Shown: one piece after another, positions 1-15,000 of the stretch | Layout of the letters: every line of letters starts with the position of its first letter | Position numbering within the stretch: the stretch's first letter is position 1 | Assembly (NCBI GenBank): GCA_005408345.1 | Contig: SEMN01000335.1 | Location: forward strand, 343,849-407,848 | Source: Macquaria australasica | Taxonomy: Eukaryota > Chordata > Actinopteri > Centrarchiformes > Percichthyidae | Length of the DNA stretch: 64,000 nt | Direction: 5' to 3' | Notes under the pieces: model-generated | Told to the model about the DNA's origin: nothing | Databases searched by the model: none | What the model saw: the letters and a program-made list of their open reading frames with translations, nothing else | Made by a program: the position numbers and the translations under genes

Positions 1-39
1 TAAGGAACCTTCAAAAACAACACCGACATCCAGTCGTAC

Positions 40-98
40 TTGATATTTGTGATCTTCTTTTGCTGGGGAGCCAAAGTATTTCTCAGTGTAGGCCGACC
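40..98 (-). CDS. dpp10: dpp10 exon 23: SAYTEKYFG segment
   Basis: Exon of 59 bases (taaag acceptor, gtacga donor), from phase 1 to phase 0. It encodes SAYTEKYFGSPAKEDHKYQ. Human has SAFSERYLGMPSKEESTYQ, and active DPP4 has SVYTERYMG. The next exons, carrying the Asp/His part of the fold, lie beyond the left edge. Confidence 0.92.
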
Positions 99-3000
99 CT
101 TTATAAGGATGAAAAAGGAAACGGTTAATTGGGGGATACTGTGAATAGGGACAGCACTGCTGTTTTAATTCACTCACTATTCAATCATGATAACACTTCC
201 AATGCCTTTCAGTATTACTTCCTCACTTAAAAGCTGGACATTGTAACAAATAGAACATGCCATTGATGATTAAGGTCACTCCACTCTATTCAATAGCCTT
301 CTTGGGTTTGTTTGACATTCTGAATCAGTACATCAGTTGTTTAGCGTTGGTTTGTCAAATTCCATCACCATGATCTGATAATGAATACATGTCAGCATTG
401 ATGACTAAATATGGAATAATTGGCTTTACTGGCTGTTCGAATGTCCTTGTCATGTTTGGGGAAAAGCTACAACTTCAGATCATTGTAATATTTTAAGTAT
501 GTATGACATTCCATCACTATATAATTCTTGTCCATCTTACCATAGAGTTTCCAGTTTGTTATAGGAGCTACAGCGATGCCACATCGGATCATAGAGCTGT
601 GGGAGAGGAGCAGGAGAGAGGAAAGAAATCCTCCATACGCCTGGAAAACAAGAACATAGCTGCTTTAAAAGGATGAACAGTCTAAATTGTATGGGGTTAT
701 TTATTTATTTATTAGAATCAGAGGCTATGTTACCTTTCCATAAACTCCAACTTTGTTGCCATCGATATAGGGTAGCCTGACCAGGTGCCTGAAAATTTAG
801 AGCCAGTTAACTAAATAGCAAAGAAAAAGTGACCCCTTCCTAATAGGACTACACTAAAAGATTGTCCTTGTTCCCTGCAAAAAAATGCATTACAAAATCA
901 GCTGAATTTAAGCATAGGCTTTAGCAGTCTGAGTTAGACACATGAAGTAGGTATGTTCCAAAATATTTCTTCTTCTTCGTGGTGCGAAATTCCCTCTTTG
1001 TGTTTCCGTGGACAGTGGTTCTTTGTCAGGCTGTCCAGGACAAAGTTAGCCACTAACTGAGAAGCTTGAAGCCTCATATTAGTACATTATTAAAATGTTA
1101 TTAATATTTCTTAGGATGGAGTTGCACCAGAAAGGGATAACTTGACAGCCAGTAAACCATACAGTGACCAATAACTCTTTCAGTGAACATGTGGCATGTG
1201 AGTGTTTTATTAAGACAGACATTTAAAAATATTAAACTTTTTTTTTTTTTTTAACAAGCAACTAGCCTACCTGGAGCTATTCACTGACTGGCAACACCTA
1301 GCCCAGTCCATGAAGCAATCTAAAAGTTCCATCCGCACATTGAGGCTTACCAGTGGCCAGCTACCCAGCTAACAAATTACAACATACACATTTTGAGGTT
1401 GCTAGAAGGCATCTTTCTCCTCTCCTGAGAGGTTAGCTCCCCCTCCCCCAGCTCCAGCCACTGTGCTAAGCTACTGGCTAACTCTTTATTGAATGTAGAC
1501 TAAACCGATATTAACCCTCTCATCTAACACCTGGTAAGACAGCAAACAAGTCAACCCCCAACATGTTTAAGTAAGGGAGCATTACCCAGATTAGAAAATG
1601 TATTATTATATAAATGTATTACTATTACTGAATTTCAAACTGTAAACCCTCACACTACTTTTTTCAAGGTAATCACATTATTGTAATTGGTTATATGTTA
1701 CTGCCGACCACTTACAGTATAAGACTTGGTACAAATTGGAGTTTGATACATATGTCAGTCTGCTGATACATCAGGTGTCAGTCTGCTGATTAGCCCTCTA
1801 TTTAAATATTTGATCACAACTGTTGTACAGTTATGATGATATGATATGATATGATATGACCACAGCTACGTAGAAACGGCATGAAAACATATATCAAAAT
1901 ACGCACTATCACATAAAAAAGACTATCAGCACCTTCAATGCAGAAATATCAGCATTGGTGTCAGCCTTATTTGGCAAACCCCACACTATATTGTATACAG
2001 CTTGTTAACTCGGTCTAGTAGCAACTGGATCATTTTCAACAAAAAATAAATAAATAAATAAAGCTTACTCCAGAGCTGTGATCTGGTCCTGAACATCAAC
2101 GGTTCCCAGTCTCTGGTGAACTTCGTGCAGGATCCTCTGACCCTGGAAGCCGCTGCCCCGGCCGTCCAGGCGAGCCATGATGACGCTGTCAGAGCTGACC
2201 AGCACCGAGTCCCAGCTGAGAGAGAAGCGGTCACTCACAGCCTGACCACCAGGGGTGCTGTCACTGTGAAAGGACAGTATGAGTTTAGTCCATCAAGAAG
2301 CCCAAGGATTCTTCAACACCCCAAAGAAAGAAGTGATCCTTAAAATAGCAAATGAATTTAAAAAATAAAATTACATACAGAATCAGTAAAAGTGGGTGCT
2401 CCTTGGTTTCATCCAAATCTATTGGCACAATCAACTCCAGACGAAGTGCTGCAAAACAAGTCAACAACAGAATTTCATGATTTTAATGTCATTTGTACTC
2501 AAGAATACATTTCCTGCTACACGTTTCTAACTCAGTTTGAATGATTTTGCTTCACTTAAGGTTTAACATATGGTCTTTTAAATTGTATGCATATCATTAT
2601 AGAAAGTCAAAGACAACTGGACTCAAATGTTTTCATGATTTACCCAGGAGGCCTTATGGCTAGGAAGTTGTTTTTTTTAAACCTATGTGAGTAATTCACA
2701 CAATGATGTGATGTGAGAGTCACTGAAATGAAGAGGCAGTCATGGGATCGCTGTTAGAGGTGTTAACTGTTGTGAACCAACGGGGCAAAGACAGGACAGC
2801 ACTGTCGGTAGAGGATAAGTGAACATGTCACTTATCAGACCCGAAAAAGAATTCAAGAACTGAACATGAAGCCTATTAAGTGAGTGTTAAAATGTCTTTT
2901 AAGGCTACACTGCAAGTCTCAGTGCCTTTGACTACTGCTTTACAGTGTACTTTGACCTGAATGACTAAGAATCAATAGGTTCTATGAAAATCCTTCAACA

Positions 3001-6000
3001 CCCAAAATAAACCTGAAATAAACATAGTGGTTCATGTGAAAAATAACCCTATATTTTCACTTGCGTTCAACTTTTGATGACATGGGTCCCATCTGACTGT
3101 GTTTCTACGCAATAGGCCTTACATATGTATCATATTGTCTCTAATAGTGAACACAGATTGGAGAAAGGAAGCCATATGGTGAGCTGTCCCCTCTAATTGA
3201 AACAATATACTGCTGCATTTCTGTTTCCAGGGCTGTTTCATAATCACCTCAAAAAGCTCTGCACCTGTTTGCTCAGTTGTGTTGATCCTGAATTTACATG
3301 TCTGACTCTCAGAGCCTAGTGAGCCTGACTGTTCAGTTGATGGGCACGTATTACGCTGGAAACTATCACTACGGTTGCCAGCAGTGCACCCCTATGCACT
3401 TCAGTAAACGGGTTACTGTTTGGCTTTCTGCGGTAAACATTTCTTTCATGCCATGTTAACGAGAAACCCAGTTTTCGTAATCTGGGTAGGGAAGTAGAGA
3501 AATGTGATTTTCCCGGCTTCTTTTTCATGTTGTTCAGCTCTTCATCTTGCTGTCAGGAGGTTGCCATCATGTTTTGTAGTGCACACGTGTGGGACGTGTC
3601 TGCAGACCCCTAATTGTCATAATTAATTGTAGTACATGTATGTATAGAAGTGCATATTTCTGCTATATTATGGTAAAAATCATAATCCCAATTATTTAAC
3701 ACAATTACGCATTTACTTTGCATGATGTTTCCATTTATTAACTTTAAATATAATTCAACTGAAACAAATAATAAAATGAAACAATTTTTGTCATAATCGT
3801 TGGAAGCAAAAATCGTAATTGAAAATAAAATTTGATTAATTGCCCAGCCCTACTGCTATCCATGTGTAAGTCCGCGTCTGTAGTGAAATACAGTATGATC
3901 ATGGCTTAAGAGTCTGCAGTCACAGCAGTACTTGGAGTTAAATGTCAGCATGCTAATAAGCTATGCAATGTTTGCTATGTCCTTAGCATGTTAGCATGCC
4001 AACATTTTCTAATTAGCACTGAACACAAAGTACAGCTGAGGCTGATGGTCATAAACCAAAGTATTGGACAAATTGAAACTTTGACCTGATGATGACTGTA
4101 GATTAAAAGTTAAGGGATCACTTAAGTTATCACAATTCATGGTAATGGTAATCCATCCAATAGTTCAAGAGTTGAGTTACTTCAGTCTGGACCACAGTGC
4201 TGGACAGACAGGCATTGCCATTTCTAGAGCCAAAATTAAGTTAAAATAAGTAAATCATTCTACCAGAACAAAGTAAGGCAAAAACTAAACATGAATTTGC
4301 AGTAACCAGGTTACTACAGTGCATGTACTGCATAACTTCTCGGACTAACCCAGTTTCTTGGTGTATGGAACACATTGTATGTGAAAGGTTGCACGATTGA
4401 ATTATAACCTAAAGTTGGTTCTTCAACCCCCTGATTATTGCTCATTAACTGAGCAAGGAGAGAATGAGTGGTGAAGATAAAAAAAAAAGTTGGGTTGTAG
4501 TACACAGTAGTAATGATGAAAATACAGACAACGCTTAAGGGCAAGTTAGAGAACAAGAAATCAATATCACAAACCATATTAAAGTTTTGCACATGGTTAA
4601 AGATGAGTGCAGTGTCCTACCAAAGTTGTTGATTTGTACAGTTCTTCTTTCCCACTTGGGTATTGTCCTGTTTATCAGTGCATGTCTTAATACTGTGTTC
4701 CTTTCCAGAGTCTTGTGCTCTGTTAGATGAAAGAGCAAGAAGAAGCATTACTGTAGTTAGAAGAAAACAAATACAACTAGATACGTATACTCCTGAATAA
4801 CTCAATCATTTCAATGTCCTGCTAAACTATTGAGAGATTTTCCAAACTCTGTTCACGTGCATTATCAAACACACAATAGTCACAGGAGTTAAGAAACTGA
4901 CAGTGAACTTTCAAAATTTAGCCAAATGAGTGTCAAACAGCATGGTAACTAAAAATGTGATATAAGAGTGGAATAATCAGCGAGCCTGTAGGAGTGGAGG
5001 AAGATAATCATTTATCTACTGCAGAGTCCCAGAAGTGCCTCTGATATACGCTCAACAGCATTTCAAGCACTTAACGCCTTAACCTCAATTGCATACTCAT
5101 ATCCAGTTTTTTACAGTTATAAGTGAACCTGTGTTGTTGCATTTTGGCTTAATGGTTCATGATCTTAGTGTCTTAATCTCCAAAAATTAGTTGATCGATT
5201 AATGCACTTGGAGAAGTAGAATCTAACTTCTACCCAAACATAATGAATACCTGATGCAACTGAGTGAAAGAGTCTGAATAGTAAATTGGTTCAAGTGCTT
5301 ACACAGTGCCAGAGTACTTACTGTTCATATCACTCAGTTTGTGAAGAGTAGTTTGGGGTATTCCAGGACCTGGGGAAAAGAAATTGTTTGGGCCAGGAAA
5401 TGCAACTTTTTCGCACATTTTCTCAACAAGGTTACGCGTTTTTACATTAACACATTAAACCTTAAGAGACTAAAACAGAAAATAAAACAAGTCAATATCA
5501 AGAAAATAGAACAGTATAAAAGATAAAAGGACACAATTTAATGTACAGATCAAAAAAAAAAACAGCCCTAAATTGAAAGAAAAAGCAGCGGCAAATGTGT
5601 TTTTATCTTTGATTTAAGTAATACTGTAGCTGTCTGAAAGCTTTTTTTAGTAAGGTCTGAGAAATGCTCATCACCGTAGTCCAGCCTACAAGAGATGAAG
5701 GTGGGGGTTCATTTTCAATCTTGTTTGTGTATGAATTCTTGCTATACTTGCTATACTATATTCTTGCTGTTTGTCCTATGAACTCTCTCCTATGTGAGTT
5801 ACATACAGTAGACTCACACTCATAAAAAAAAAAGTAAATATTGTTTATTAGACCTTGTTTTTAATGTTTCAGCTTGCATTAATGGATAAATGTGAAGCAC
5901 TGACTCAACTCAGCAAACATAGAAGATTGAGACCTATCAAACCGAACATAATTAAGATACAAAGTTACCTTTCCAATTTAAGAACCATGAGTGTGTGAAA

Positions 6001-9000
6001 TAGCAGTGAACCAGCCTTGGTTAAAAAAAAATCAACTGCACAACAACACATGTAATTCTTCCACATTTTGTGTTACTGCATGTCATGGCAATCTATGAAC
6101 CGCTCAGTTATGATGTTGCTGTTTTAGTCATAATAAGGTGTTACCTCTGCAGTTGAGAAGAACATGTTGATAGTTTGGGCTGAGGATAGCGTTGTAGTAG
6201 GTGCACTTTAATTTGAAGAGAGAGCAGGTGAGGCATTCTTTATGAAACGGATCCACAGTGGAGACTCTGTTTGAGGACAAAAGACAAAAGAAGCTGATTT
6301 GATAAGATATACAACTTTTCAGATACTAATCAGTCTGTTGCTAGGCTGTGCCAAAATAAAGTGTTGTAATTAATAAGTATTAACGCTGCACTTTAACTCA
6401 TAAAGTGCGTTTCCATCCACCTGTTTTTATACATATTTGTGATTTGTGCATTAAAAAAACCTGAGTGGAAATTCCGGAAACGTGAAAAAAAGATGAAATA
6501 TCACTGAAAAACTGTTTTTGCTTGGCTGAGATGTAAAAATCGATAAAAACAAAATGCAATGAAAACAAACTAAGCAAATACATCACGATGTACATGAAGC
6601 GCGTGACTTAAACGACAACTGGAGAGACAAGAAAAATGGCTGTAAACGAAAACGTCAGATGTGTGTGGACCGATGAGGAGACTGTAACCTTCCTCACATT
6701 AATACGTGAAACAAACAGAAATGTCATGTTTCCATCATGTTTCCCACTGTTTGAGATTTGGCTGCTGCTGCTGTTAATAAATTAATTATGTCAACTCATT
6801 ACGCCCTCTTCTTCTGCAATGGTTTAATGGCAGAATTGGCACCACCAGCTGTTTATCTCGATGAAGTAACTCGCATAACAGTGGTGGATGGAAATGCGCA
6901 TTAATGTGCATTTTCTTTTGCTGACTTTCTGAAAGTTCAGTTAAAATATGAGCTACGTTTGGATGGAAACTTGACGTACATGACTCACTTGTATGCATAT
7001 AGCCATTAAATGTTAATATGGCCAAGAATACATAATCAAATACATTGTGTTCTCTAATATGACGCACACACACACACAAATATAATACTTAATATAATAC
7101 TACATTTATTTTAGAATAAAATACTTTTTATTTTCAGGAGATTTTAAAGAAATCACTTGAGGCTTATTTGTTTTCTTGCCAAGACTTGTTGATATAGCTT
7201 ATAGCTTATAGCTGTACGCTAAATATGAACGCCAGCAGCCGCTTAATTCATATCTCGTTTGTTTAATCCACACACAAACCGAAGCGTAGAAACTAGTATT
7301 TTCTACAGATTAAACAAACAAGATAAAACCTGTTAATTAGTGAGGTGAGGTGCTGGTAGCGTAGGTGGATATTACCCTTCAGATAGAGCCAGGCTAGCTG
7401 TCTCCAGTGTTTATGCAAAGCTAAGCTAACCATCTCCTCACTTTCACTCATATTTACTGTACAGACACGAGAGTGGCATCGAAATAACTCACATTAGCAA
7501 ATAAGCAGATTTCCCAAAATGTCAAACTATTCCTTAATGAATGATGGTGCTTTCTCTACTTCTATAGTGAAGTGAAATCAATATGGTACCTGTATAATTG
7601 CCGTTGTGTTGAGCCTTCCTCTGTACTTAGGAAATAACTGAAAAACATGAAATGCACCTGTTATATGAGAGTTGACATTGTATTGTATCAGATTGTACGG
7701 TGTCAGTATCTCATGCTTACACTGAGTTTGTGCTCTCATCATAGGCCAGAATTTGAGAGACTTCCCAGCTTCCTGAGGTCAGGTGGCGGAGGTTGCCCTC
7801 TTGACCCTCAGACTGAGAAGTACGCGAAAGAATACAACACAACAGAGCGGAGAAAGCATGTTAACATGACCTCACGTGCCCTACATGGTCTTAAGGGGTG
7901 TTCTTCACCTAGCCCTGACTTTCAATCTAAAACTTTTGTTCCCCTTATTATCTCTACAAAACCTGAATTAATCTGGCACAGAACCCAGTGCCTCTGGTGC
8001 ACCTATTGTACAACACTATCTTTAATTTATTCAAGTGAATGTGTTCTTACTGTAATTCTCTGGTGTTTCAGGAAATAGAGTTAGAATATAATTTAAAATG
8101 GATGAGACTTCAAAATGGAATCATATGAGCAGTATGAATAATTGGAGGCCCTAAGGACCGATAAGAGAACAAAATACACAGACACAAGAAGTTTCATTTA
8201 AACAGCGAAAGCGAGTAACTAAATGTATTCATTTTATTAAAATTTTGTAATTGTTTTACTTGGTTGGAGACCATGGTGATGTGGTTGAATGTCCCACGGC
8301 GACCTTGTTTTAAGGGCATAGTAATAAAGAATGTTGTGCAATCCTTGGAAAATACTGGCTCCTCATTCTGGGAAAAGACACAAACGGCAAACACAGACAT
8401 AGACACGGCCATTAATAGTTGTTGCCATGTAGAACACCAAGCACTTAGAGCAGTGTGTACAGTGTACATCAGTACATCAGCCATGTCATAGTCACCACTG
8501 TACTGGGTTTCTCCTCTCGAAAATCACTTTTTTTTATTGCTACAGTCAATGAAATTCATGATGTTACACATTAAAGGCAGCTCAAAGCTAATCATTTGTC
8601 CCTTTTGCTGTGGGAATCTGAATCAGAATGAATGGTGCAGTGGAAATATACATGATGCTGAATTTACTATGTGAACCATTAGAGTACTTAAATTTTTTGC
8701 CTGCCCTAATCTTTGTCCACGTGGCTATTATTTGAGATTCGGCTATTATTTATTGCCAACTTTCATGTGAAAATTAACAATGTTCCTTAAATAGTTTATT
8801 GATGGGCTTATAAATGGGCTTATCAAAGATAATGAAGCCCTTCTGGACTGATGCACTCACCTGACGATCAAGCCACTTCTCTGATGTCATCACGTGTTTC
8901 TGTGAAAGTCAGTACATAACGCTTCTGTCAAATCTTTGTAGATCTCAGAAGACTGAATAAATATCAACAATAGCTTTCTTACCTTTGTGCAGTCACCTGT

Positions 9001-12000
9001 TGTGACATCACACAGTGACAGAATTGACATGTTTTGAGCGCGATTCACCCAACGCACACTCAGCCTCTCCTGTGTCACCCATTTCACCATGGTGATGTAG
9101 TACTCACTAGGGAAAACAAATACGGGAAGTAGTAAGCAAATAACCAATATAAGCAGCCTGGATTAATAAGATATTATTATTTAAAATTTGTTTAAATCAT
9201 ACCTCTTTTCAAAACTGTTAGGCGGTCTCAGTTCAGTTGTTAGGGAGCTGCCATCTAGAGTGACGACATAGAGTGTGACGGTGGGATTGATTTGTCCCAT
9301 CTAGAGTAAAAACAAATGTACAATTACATTCACAGGCCTAATCAAATTGGATGTAATATCCATGATGCACTACATGCACTGTACCGATAACAATAAGCAA
9401 TGAGCAACACGTTGCACTCGTTTTCTATTTTAATATGCTGTCATACTGAACAATGCCAGCAGGACTTGAGCAGAGAATATAATGAGAATATGAAACAAGT
9501 ACAGAACAAACTGTGTTGCTGTATACTGTGCAGGCCCTGGGGCAAGTCAGTCGTTTTCCTTCGCTTAAGCCTCCCTCAAAAATAGAGCTCATTAGTCTAC
9601 ATGACAAGGGAAATCTCAAAAATACAGCATAACCTATCATGAAGATGACTTATGCTCACTTATTTCTATTGGTTATCATTCATGTCTTCTCCAATCCTTC
9701 ACTTTCTGCTCTTTTGGAGGTGTAATCGCTTCTTGGAATAGCTCCATTCTGTTCTACTGATGCCATTTACGGCATTTTACATGACAGGTAAGCAATCTGA
9801 TGGATCACACATATCTGAATCCTGCAAATACTTATGCTAAATGGGGAATACGTTGTATTCTTTTGCTGCTTTCTAACACAGTACCACTACTATTAGCATA
9901 TAGTACATGTAACCATTGTATAGATGAGCTTTAACACTGTTTTTACCAATTAGTAATTAATCATTTGACAAAACATGGAGTTAAAATGGTTTTATTATAA
10001 TTGTACATAATTTACAAGCTGAATTGCAACCATGCCTTTTAAACAAAAACATCGTCATTGTGAGCATGTTAGCATGTTGGTGGTAGCATTTAGCTCAAAA
10101 CACTGCTGTGTCTAAGCATGACCTTTCACGGTTGTAGACTGTTAGTCTTTCTTATTTTCAAATATCTATATTGGTATTGGCCTCAAGAATCCAATTTGAG
10201 CCAGGCTGTAACATGGCACAGTTTGCCACTGTGACAGTAATTAGGTATTTCTTTAAGCACAGGCACATGATACCCATGAAGAATACTGTCTAGGGTATTA
10301 CTTTTACTGTGTATTGACTCAAAGAGATACCCACACACATTTATCCCCCAGTGACTGAAGCAGAAGTATGACTGTCAGACCGCTGCACAGCATCAATGTT
10401 CTCATAGACAAAATGAGGAGAAGGCAATTAAATCTCTGCTTCATTTAGTCCCACAATATTATAACACTGACCCCACTTGAGGATATAAGCAGCAGAATCA
10501 CTGTGTGTGCATACCATTTTTACACACTGTGTGGGCAAGGCTAAGTTCAAGTGTAGTGCTTCATTAATTAGATGCCTTCTTATGAACCCCCTCTCCCCCA
10601 TCTATGGGTCTGAACCGTCAAATGAGGTTGCCCTCTACCTTATGACCCCCATTCCACCAGTTTTCCACAACTCATCTCCCATCTAAGATGCATTTGATAC
10701 ACTAAACATCCGCATCAAAGGATGGGAGGCGTGTTAACTTGCTTTACGCATTCTTATCCCTCCCAGTGCCACAGATCCCTACAGCCATCCCTCTTCAAAG
10801 GAAGAAAGTCACTGTAACATGAATTAAACAAGAAAGGGATTCACTAGCCTTCATGGATAAGCTAAAGCAGAGAGTCTGCAGTTGTATAAGTCATAGCGCT
10901 GGTTTGATACAATGAAGTTGCAATGCAGGGAGGTACATCCCCTTGCAGGTTATAGTAGAGTCGGGTTGTAAGGGTTGTTGTACAGTATAACGTGATCTAA
11001 AGGATGTCAGGAGTAGTCGGATTTCAACTGGATCTAATTTCTAGTACTGTAAGTGATCAGAGAAGGCTGTGGCTGACAAGAAGGTTTTAGATGTTGATGT
11101 TGGATTCGGGTCTAGTGTAAATGATTTTTGCAAATAAAAATGAAATATCATAATTAGTGTATGTTATCCAATTTAATATTTAAATTCAATAGGTTCCTGG
11201 CATCTGTTCTTCGGTTTTTTTTTTTCTTAAAGGAAATCTGTTTTAAAAGAAGGTCCCACTAATTGGAATAATCAGCATCAATTTTCATGTTATAACCAGC
11301 TTCTGGAAATAAAAGGTGTTATCCATGCAATCTGGACAACTTATACCTGAACAACAGAATAGGTTGTTTGCCAACAACATATGTATATGACTGTTGGAGA
11401 GTACCAGCGACAGGCGTACCTGACCTTCGTTGTCATGGTAACGATAATAAACACATGGTTAACGTTGTGAAGCGGTTGCAGTTTGGTTAGGTTTAGACAC
11501 CAAAACTACTTAGGTAGTAAGCTGTTAAGTCACGTTAGTTGAGTTACATAACATGACTTACGACTTAGGTCGTGTGACTTACGTAACATTACGATCTGAT
11601 GTTAGCTAAAATAAGTCTTTTGACCTTTGAATAAGGGTACTCCTTCCCCCTGGGGTAGAGAGAGCCTGTGAAGCGGGGCAGCAGCATGTTAGGAACCAGG
11701 GAATCATTGATGGTGAGGTAGGCCAGTCTGGAGCCATCAGGTGACCACCAGTGGGCCGCCTGTGTGTGCAGCACCTCCTCTGGAAAACCAAGAGAGGACA
11801 AATCAGACAATCTGAGCCGAGAGAGTGGGGCTCAGGACTCCCCCAATTCTTGGTCAGGCTACTTGATTGATTTATTTAAAATAATATGTACTGTTCAAAA
11901 TGTGATGTGCTCGATGTGCCTTAGCTCATTTTAAAGATGAACAAATTGAAACAGGTGGAAACACAACACAAACTGAACCTAACATACACCAACTATTACA

Positions 12001-15000
12001 TAATTTACACTTTGTAATGCTAAATTAAAGAGCTAATGTGACATTTTAAGGTAATATTTTCAATTTGTTAGAGTTTTTTAAGTAACACAAATTCCAAGTA
12101 GACAAGATTCACAAAGGAGAGATTTATCATCCTTTGTTTTCACCAGTAGAAAACACAATAGACCATGCACACTGCGGCTAGACAATTCCATATGACCGTT
12201 GCAAAATTAGTCTTTTAACAGTTTTTTTAACTGCCATCATGCTTGTGCACTAAAACTACTTGGTTAAGATTATGGAAAGGTCATCATGGTGAATAGAAAG
12301 TGTTTATTGTTTGCATCTGCCTTTGTTCCTGACAGACAAAACTCATAATTAACACAGCCACTACAGATCCCTGTCAAGTAAATCTAAATTTAGGTCGTAT
12401 TAGACATTTAATAATTGACAATTACCGAAATAATAATTGTGATTCCTGTCATAAGACATAATAATGGTATATGTTCAGAGACATATTAAATTCTTTCTCT
12501 ATGCCACAGTCCACACAACCTAGACTTACATTGTGAGAATAAGAATTCTTCCATACACAAGAAATTTCTATCTTAAATAAAGCTTTCCTGAGCTAGAGGA
12601 ATGCCAGATTCTGTTCTTCTATCTGTCTTTCAACTAGATCCATTGTGCCAGGTTTTATGACTCAGTAGCCTCTCTCCTACCCTCATACAGCCAGTCTGTG
12701 ATGCCGTTGAAGACGATCCCCTCCTGTCCAGACGATGTGAGCCTCCATGAGCTGCTCTGAACATCTGTTTGGTAGTAAATGTTGTTTTCAAATATATATA
12801 TCTGTGGGATAGAGAGGAAACATTTTTTTCACTTGAAAACAATGCCACAAACTGGGATAAGTACTGTATAATAATTATAGTGTATGGAACTTATCCATGT
12901 ACATGCATAGCATGCAGTACAAAACACACCTACACACTATAGTACATAAGGAAAATGCTATGCAGAGTAATAATATCAGCTTGTTTTCATATTTCCACTG
13001 AGTTTGATTCATTTAGTCCAGATTGCATTTAAAGATGTTACATAGACATGTCAAATCTTTGCATTCCTGCCACCATTTTATGCGTTAGTCTTGAAGTTAC
13101 AGCACAGCACACAAGGACTGAGGCGATAGAACATCTCTGCTGAAAAAATTGAGAACCTGGTGAACTGATCTCACACAGAACATGCTCACTGATAAAAACA
13201 TTTTCAGTAAGGGGCTCATCTCTTGTGATAAAACAGACAAATATGCAGGGAGAGCTCATGAGTAATGAATACTACTTTGTCATTAGCGGTGTGACACAGT
13301 GCTGCAGGGCTTCCTGGAGAACAGGTTCCGCTGAGGGCAGGTAGAAAATACTGAGGAAACGAAATAACTATGCTATCAAATGGTTAATTACTTTCCTTGT
13401 CTGCACCGGTGAAAATAATGGACTGACTATTCTGTGCATAATCCTCTGCACGGTGGAGGCATTACTCACACAGAGAGCTTTGGTCGCCCAACAAGATGTC
13501 TTCCAGCAACAGCTTGATCAGTGTAACTGTTGCTGGCCTTTCTTCAAAATAACTGTTTTAGTTTAAAGGGAGTTTGTCTTTCCTCTCAAGTCAAAAACAG
13601 CCTTTGATCAGCCTTTGCCTCAGAGCAGAGAGGACTTTATTAATGCAATGAATTATACATGACACAATATTACAGAAAATACCAATTAAACATTGATTTC
13701 ACTTGCTTTCTGCATGCAGCAAGATTTCTTCACTTTAAATAACAGGACAAAATTGAATCCGAATGCAGTTATTTAGGGCTGCAGCTGCAACTATCTTTAT
13801 AATCAATTAATCTGCTGATTACTTTCTTGACAATTGGATTAATTGGTCTATAAAATACCAGAAAATAGTAAAAATCAACATTACAATTTCCCAGAACCCA
13901 ATTTGACTATATGAATTGCTAGTTTGTCTAACCAACAGTCCAAATAAATTAAATTAGAATGATGCAACAAACTTTGCAGAAGTTTGTTGAAGCTGGAACC
14001 TTCTTACAGTTGTCATTTTTTGCTTGAAAAATGTTTTAAATGATTACTGAATTATCAAAATTGTTGCTGATTAATTTTCAACTAATTCATAAATCAACTA
14101 ATCATTTTAGCTCCACAACTGAAATTTATAATGGGACTAAATATCCCTAAAAGAACTTTTTAAAATAATGTATACACAGCTTAGATATCAGTTAACATTT
14201 TGGATTGGTAGAGCATTTTTCCTGGGTAATTTGTGCATTTTCACACATTGAGACTAGCTGTATTATTTATTCATACTTACTGATATCCAGAGGTGGGATT
14301 TTATCCCTGAGTGACTTCTTATGTGAATATTATACATGTTTTTGCTGAACCCAGTGCAGTTAAGGAGGATACATTTGCAGTTTGGATTGCATGTTGTTCA
14401 CGGACTTGCTTGGGTAATTGAGAGAAAAAATATTTCAATAAAAATATCTCACTCATAAAAACTGAATAGTAGCTGAATAACGTAAGATTCATCCCCATGT
14501 TTCACTGTTTATAGTGTTTGTTATTTGACCCTGTAAACTACTCACCAGCTGCTGACCATGAACGCCCCATGAGGCAAACTGGAGGACTGAATCTGACACC
14601 TCTGGAGGATTCAGCTCCCGCACCTCTCTGATGCAAGGACAATTAAAAACATGTTACACATGGACCATTACACGCCAGACCAAGCAAGCATTTACACCTG
14701 CTTGTAAATCTCAGAAAAGATACAATCACTGCAAATTTACAGTCAGTTTAAATTATTTGGAGGTGAATAATGTATATCATCTTAAGTGACTTTAACTATG
14801 AACATGATGAACTCCTCAAATATGCCATTTCATCAGTAAAATATACCTGTCCTCTTAAAACTTAAAGGGAATTTTGCAATATCATAATTTTTTTAATCTG
14901 AGGGTTTAATTCTGTTACTGATCTCGTAAAAATTCTTTGGACGTTTTGTTTCGGTTGAAACAAAAAACAACACAAAGACTTTTTTGTATTGTATGTTTGT

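Larger units (their letters stand above)
2449..4620. other. dpp10 intron 18 with dispersed repeats
   Basis: The middle part holds unplaced sequence. A MITE-like fragment lies at 3655-3852 and a reverse-orientation copy of the GTTAGCATGCTAAC family at 3898-4190. No coding potential was recognised. Confidence 0.55.
11780..14545. other. dpp10 introns 8 and 7
   Basis: Surrounds exon 8 (12681-12801). The 3' half includes a hAT-like MITE (13775-14121). The remainder shows nothing recognisable. Confidence 0.5.

Noticed and set aside
7647..8078. Plus-strand open frame of 143 codons
   Set aside because: It is the antisense shadow of dpp10 exon 14 (7721-7812) plus intron; no family similarity.
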